A stretch of DNA of 8,340 bases from an uncultured Lachnospiraceae bacterium (GTDB lineage Bacteria; Bacillota; Clostridia; Lachnospirales; Lachnospiraceae), in assembly GCA_948665105.1 (NCBI GenBank), contig CAPNGW010000061.1:1-8340 (forward strand), written 5' to 3'. The position numbers and the translations under genes were made by a program. The notes beneath the pieces were generated by a model, which saw nothing but the letters and a program-made list of their open reading frames with translations, ran no database searches and was not told the DNA's origin. Numbering within the stretch: position 1 is the first letter of the stretch; the number at the start of each line of letters is the position of its first letter. Positions 6,896-8,340 of the stretch are shown here, piece after piece.

Positions 6896-7708
6896 TTATG
6901 AAAATTTTCTGCCGTAAAAATACGTAGCAAAATAAATTACGGATGCAATGATAACAATGGTGGGCCCGGTGGCCACATTGGTGTGGTAAGAAATAATCAG
7001 CCCCAGAATGCCTGAAAACACGGAAAACAGCACTGCAAAAAAATGATATTCCCGCATATTATTTGACAGGTTTCGGGAGGACGCCGCCGGCAGTATCAAG
7101 AGGGCGTTGATAATGAGAATCCCCACCCACTTGATGGACAGCATAACAATAAGCGCCACCAGCACAGCAAAGGCATACTCCAAAAGCTTCACCGGTATCC
7201 CCTTGCTTCTGGCCAGAGTCCTGCTTAAAGAAACCGCCGCCAGCCAATTGCTACAGAAAAGCCAGAACAGGAGGGTAACTGCAAATATCACAAGCAGATA
7301 GAGAATTTCCTGTTTCGTGATACTTAAAATATCCCCCACCAGAAGGCTGGAATATCTGCTGAAATTACCGTCCCTTGAAAGGATTGCCAGTCCAATGGCA
7401 ATACTCAAAGAGGAAAATACGGAAATCACAGTGTCTGTAGTCCCGGTATCTCTGCTGCTTATTTTGTTCAGCAGCAAGGCAAAGACAATGGCAAAGAGTA
7501 CCATGGACAAATTCGTGTCCGTCACTCCGAAGATTAGGCCCACGGCGATGCCGGTCAGGGCAGAATGGCCCAGTGCGTCCGAGAAAAATGCCATTTTCCG
7601 GCTGACAATCATGGTTCCCAGGATGCCGAACAGTGGTGTAATAACAAGAATCGCCCCAAAAGCCAGCTTCATAAAGTCAAACTGCAGCCAGGAAAAGATA
7701 CCGTTCAT
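6896..7708 (-). CDS. znuB: Zinc/manganese-type ABC transporter permease (ABC-3 family)
   Basis: This 270-residue protein is an ABC-3 family membrane subunit with about eight hydrophobic segments. Diagnostic stretches are FFSDALGHSALTGIAVG (41-57) and KWVGILIINALLILPAASS (193-211), followed by NVATGPTIVIIAS (244-256). The INALLILPAA form of the central motif is closer to zinc permeases (ZnuB/AdcB) than to manganese ones, where a VVALLITPAA form is common, so zinc is the better guess; metal choice cannot be proven without the substrate-binding protein, which is not in the window. It forms the pore energised by the ATPase encoded just upstream. The ATG overlaps the ATPase stop by 4 bases (ATGA), and AAGGAGG lies 9 bases upstream, inside the ATPase coding region. 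Confidence 0.9.
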   Translation of the reverse strand: MNGIFSWLQFDFMKLAFGAILVITPLFGILGTMIVSRKMAFFSDALGHSALTGIAVGLIFGVTDTNLSMVLFAIVFALLLNKISSRDTGTTDTVISVFSSLSIAIGLAILSRDGNFSRYSSLLVGDILSITKQEILYLLVIFAVTLLFWLFCSNWLAAVSLSRTLARSKGIPVKLLEYAFAVLVALIVMLSIKWVGILIINALLILPAASSRNLSNNMREYHFFAVLFSVFSGILGLIISYHTNVATGPTIVIIASVIYFATYFYGRKFS

Positions 7709-8340
7709 GAAAAGCCGCCTCCTTCCCCAGTCCCGAAAATCTCCTGAAACTCACGGCTCTGGTATACCTCCCGGGGCGTCCCCTGCTTTTTCACTTCCTT
7801 ATCCAGCAGGATTACGTTGTCCGCGTATCTGGCCACATAGTCCAAATCGTGAGAGATTAAAATGATTGCCAGGTCAAATTCCTCCTTCAGCCGGAAAATG
7901 GTGCGGTAAAAAAGCTCCATCCCGTTTTGGTCCATGCCGGAGACAGGTTCGTCCAACAGGAGCAGATTGGGCTCATCCATAACAGCCATGGACAAAAGCA
8001 CCCGCTGGAGCTCTCCGCCGGATAGATTGCAGACCTGCCGCTTTAACAGCTCCTCCGCCTCAAAGATGCGAAGGTATTCTTTCACCCGGGCCGCCAGCTT
8101 CTTGCTCTTTTTCAAGAACACCGGAACCCGGCTATGGTAGCAGGCAATCATATCATACACACTCACCGGCGTGTACTTGTCAATATTCAGGGACTGGGGC
8201 ACAAAGCCAATGCGGAGCCGCTGCATCCGGCCATCCCTGGTATTTTTGAACTCTATGGTTCCGCTGTGGGCCACATCCCCCAAAATAGCCCGAATCAGCG
8301 TGGTCTTGCCTGCGCCGTTTCTGCCGATAACGGCATTCAG
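7705..8340 (-). CDS. znuC: Metal ABC transporter ATP-binding protein (N-terminus cut by window edge)
   Basis: The frame is open to the right edge; the 211 visible residues begin just before the Walker A motif GRNGAGKTT (6-14), so only some 25-40 N-terminal residues are missing. The Q-loop is at Gln49 (FVPQSLNIDKY), the ABC signature LSGGE at 106-110, Walker B LLLLDEP at 126-132, and the H-loop SHD at 163-165. The short length after Walker A and the partner permease place it with ZnuC/MntB-type importers of divalent metals. It hydrolyses ATP on the cytoplasmic face to drive uptake through the permease. A TTG at 8283 could be mistaken for a start, but it lies downstream of Walker A and would remove an essential motif. 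The promoter and any metal-binding lipoprotein gene would lie outside the window. Confidence 0.92.
   Translation of the reverse strand: MNAVIGRNGAGKTTLIRAILGDVAHSGTIEFKNTRDGRMQRLRIGFVPQSLNIDKYTPVSVYDMIACYHSRVPVFLKKSKKLAARVKEYLRIFEAEELLKRQVCNLSGGELQRVLLSMAVMDEPNLLLLDEPVSGMDQNGMELFYRTIFRLKEEFDLAIILISHDLDYVARYADNVILLDKEVKKQGTPREVYQSREFQEIFGTGEGGGFS

Overview
The window looks like a stretch of chromosome from a low-to-mid GC Gram-positive anaerobe, most likely a gut-type clostridium (Lachnospiraceae or a close relative). This rests on roughly balanced base composition, strong GGAGG-type ribosome binding sites, tightly packed co-directional genes, a YtvI-like AI-2E-family membrane protein, a secreted transglutaminase-like protein, and a MutS-like/P-loop pair resembling the KamB/KamC reactivase of amino-acid-fermenting clostridia and fusobacteria. 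The assignment is inference; there is no rRNA or other phylogenetic marker. All eight genes lie on the minus strand, so reading goes from the right edge to the left. No tRNA, rRNA, CRISPR, insertion sequence or phage gene was seen.

Right to left: (i) 8340-7705, an ATPase of a zinc/manganese-type ABC importer, cut by the window edge but retaining its Walker A motif; (ii) 7708-6896, its ABC-3 family permease, overlapping the ATPase by 4 bases; (iii) 6877-6134, a parvulin-type peptidyl-prolyl isomerase without a signal peptide; (iv) 6106-4979, an AI-2E-family (YtvI/PerM-like) membrane protein; (v) 4959-3973, a PhzF-family isomerase; (vi) 3976-2942, a P-loop protein resembling KamB, overlapping phzF by 4 bases; (vii) 2869-1415, a short MutS-like ATPase resembling KamC. 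Gaps between these seven genes run from a 4-base overlap to 72 bases, with no terminator seen, so they could be one transcript whose promoter lies beyond the right edge.

A clear sigma-70-type promoter (TTGACT-17-TAATAT) then sits just after the kamC-like stop codon and drives (viii) 1299-1, a secreted protein with an acidic tandem-repeat linker and a transglutaminase core whose Cys, His and Asp are all visible; its C-terminus runs off the left edge.

The ABC genes supply divalent metal import. The link between the transporter, the parvulin, the membrane protein and the PhzF/KamB/KamC trio is not obvious. The most unusual element is that trio: a KamB/KamC-like pair, known from B12-dependent aminomutase clusters, here without an aminomutase in view and overlapping a PhzF-family gene. 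I see no strong evidence of a wholly new system; this pair and the repeat-bearing transglutaminase are the items worth follow-up.
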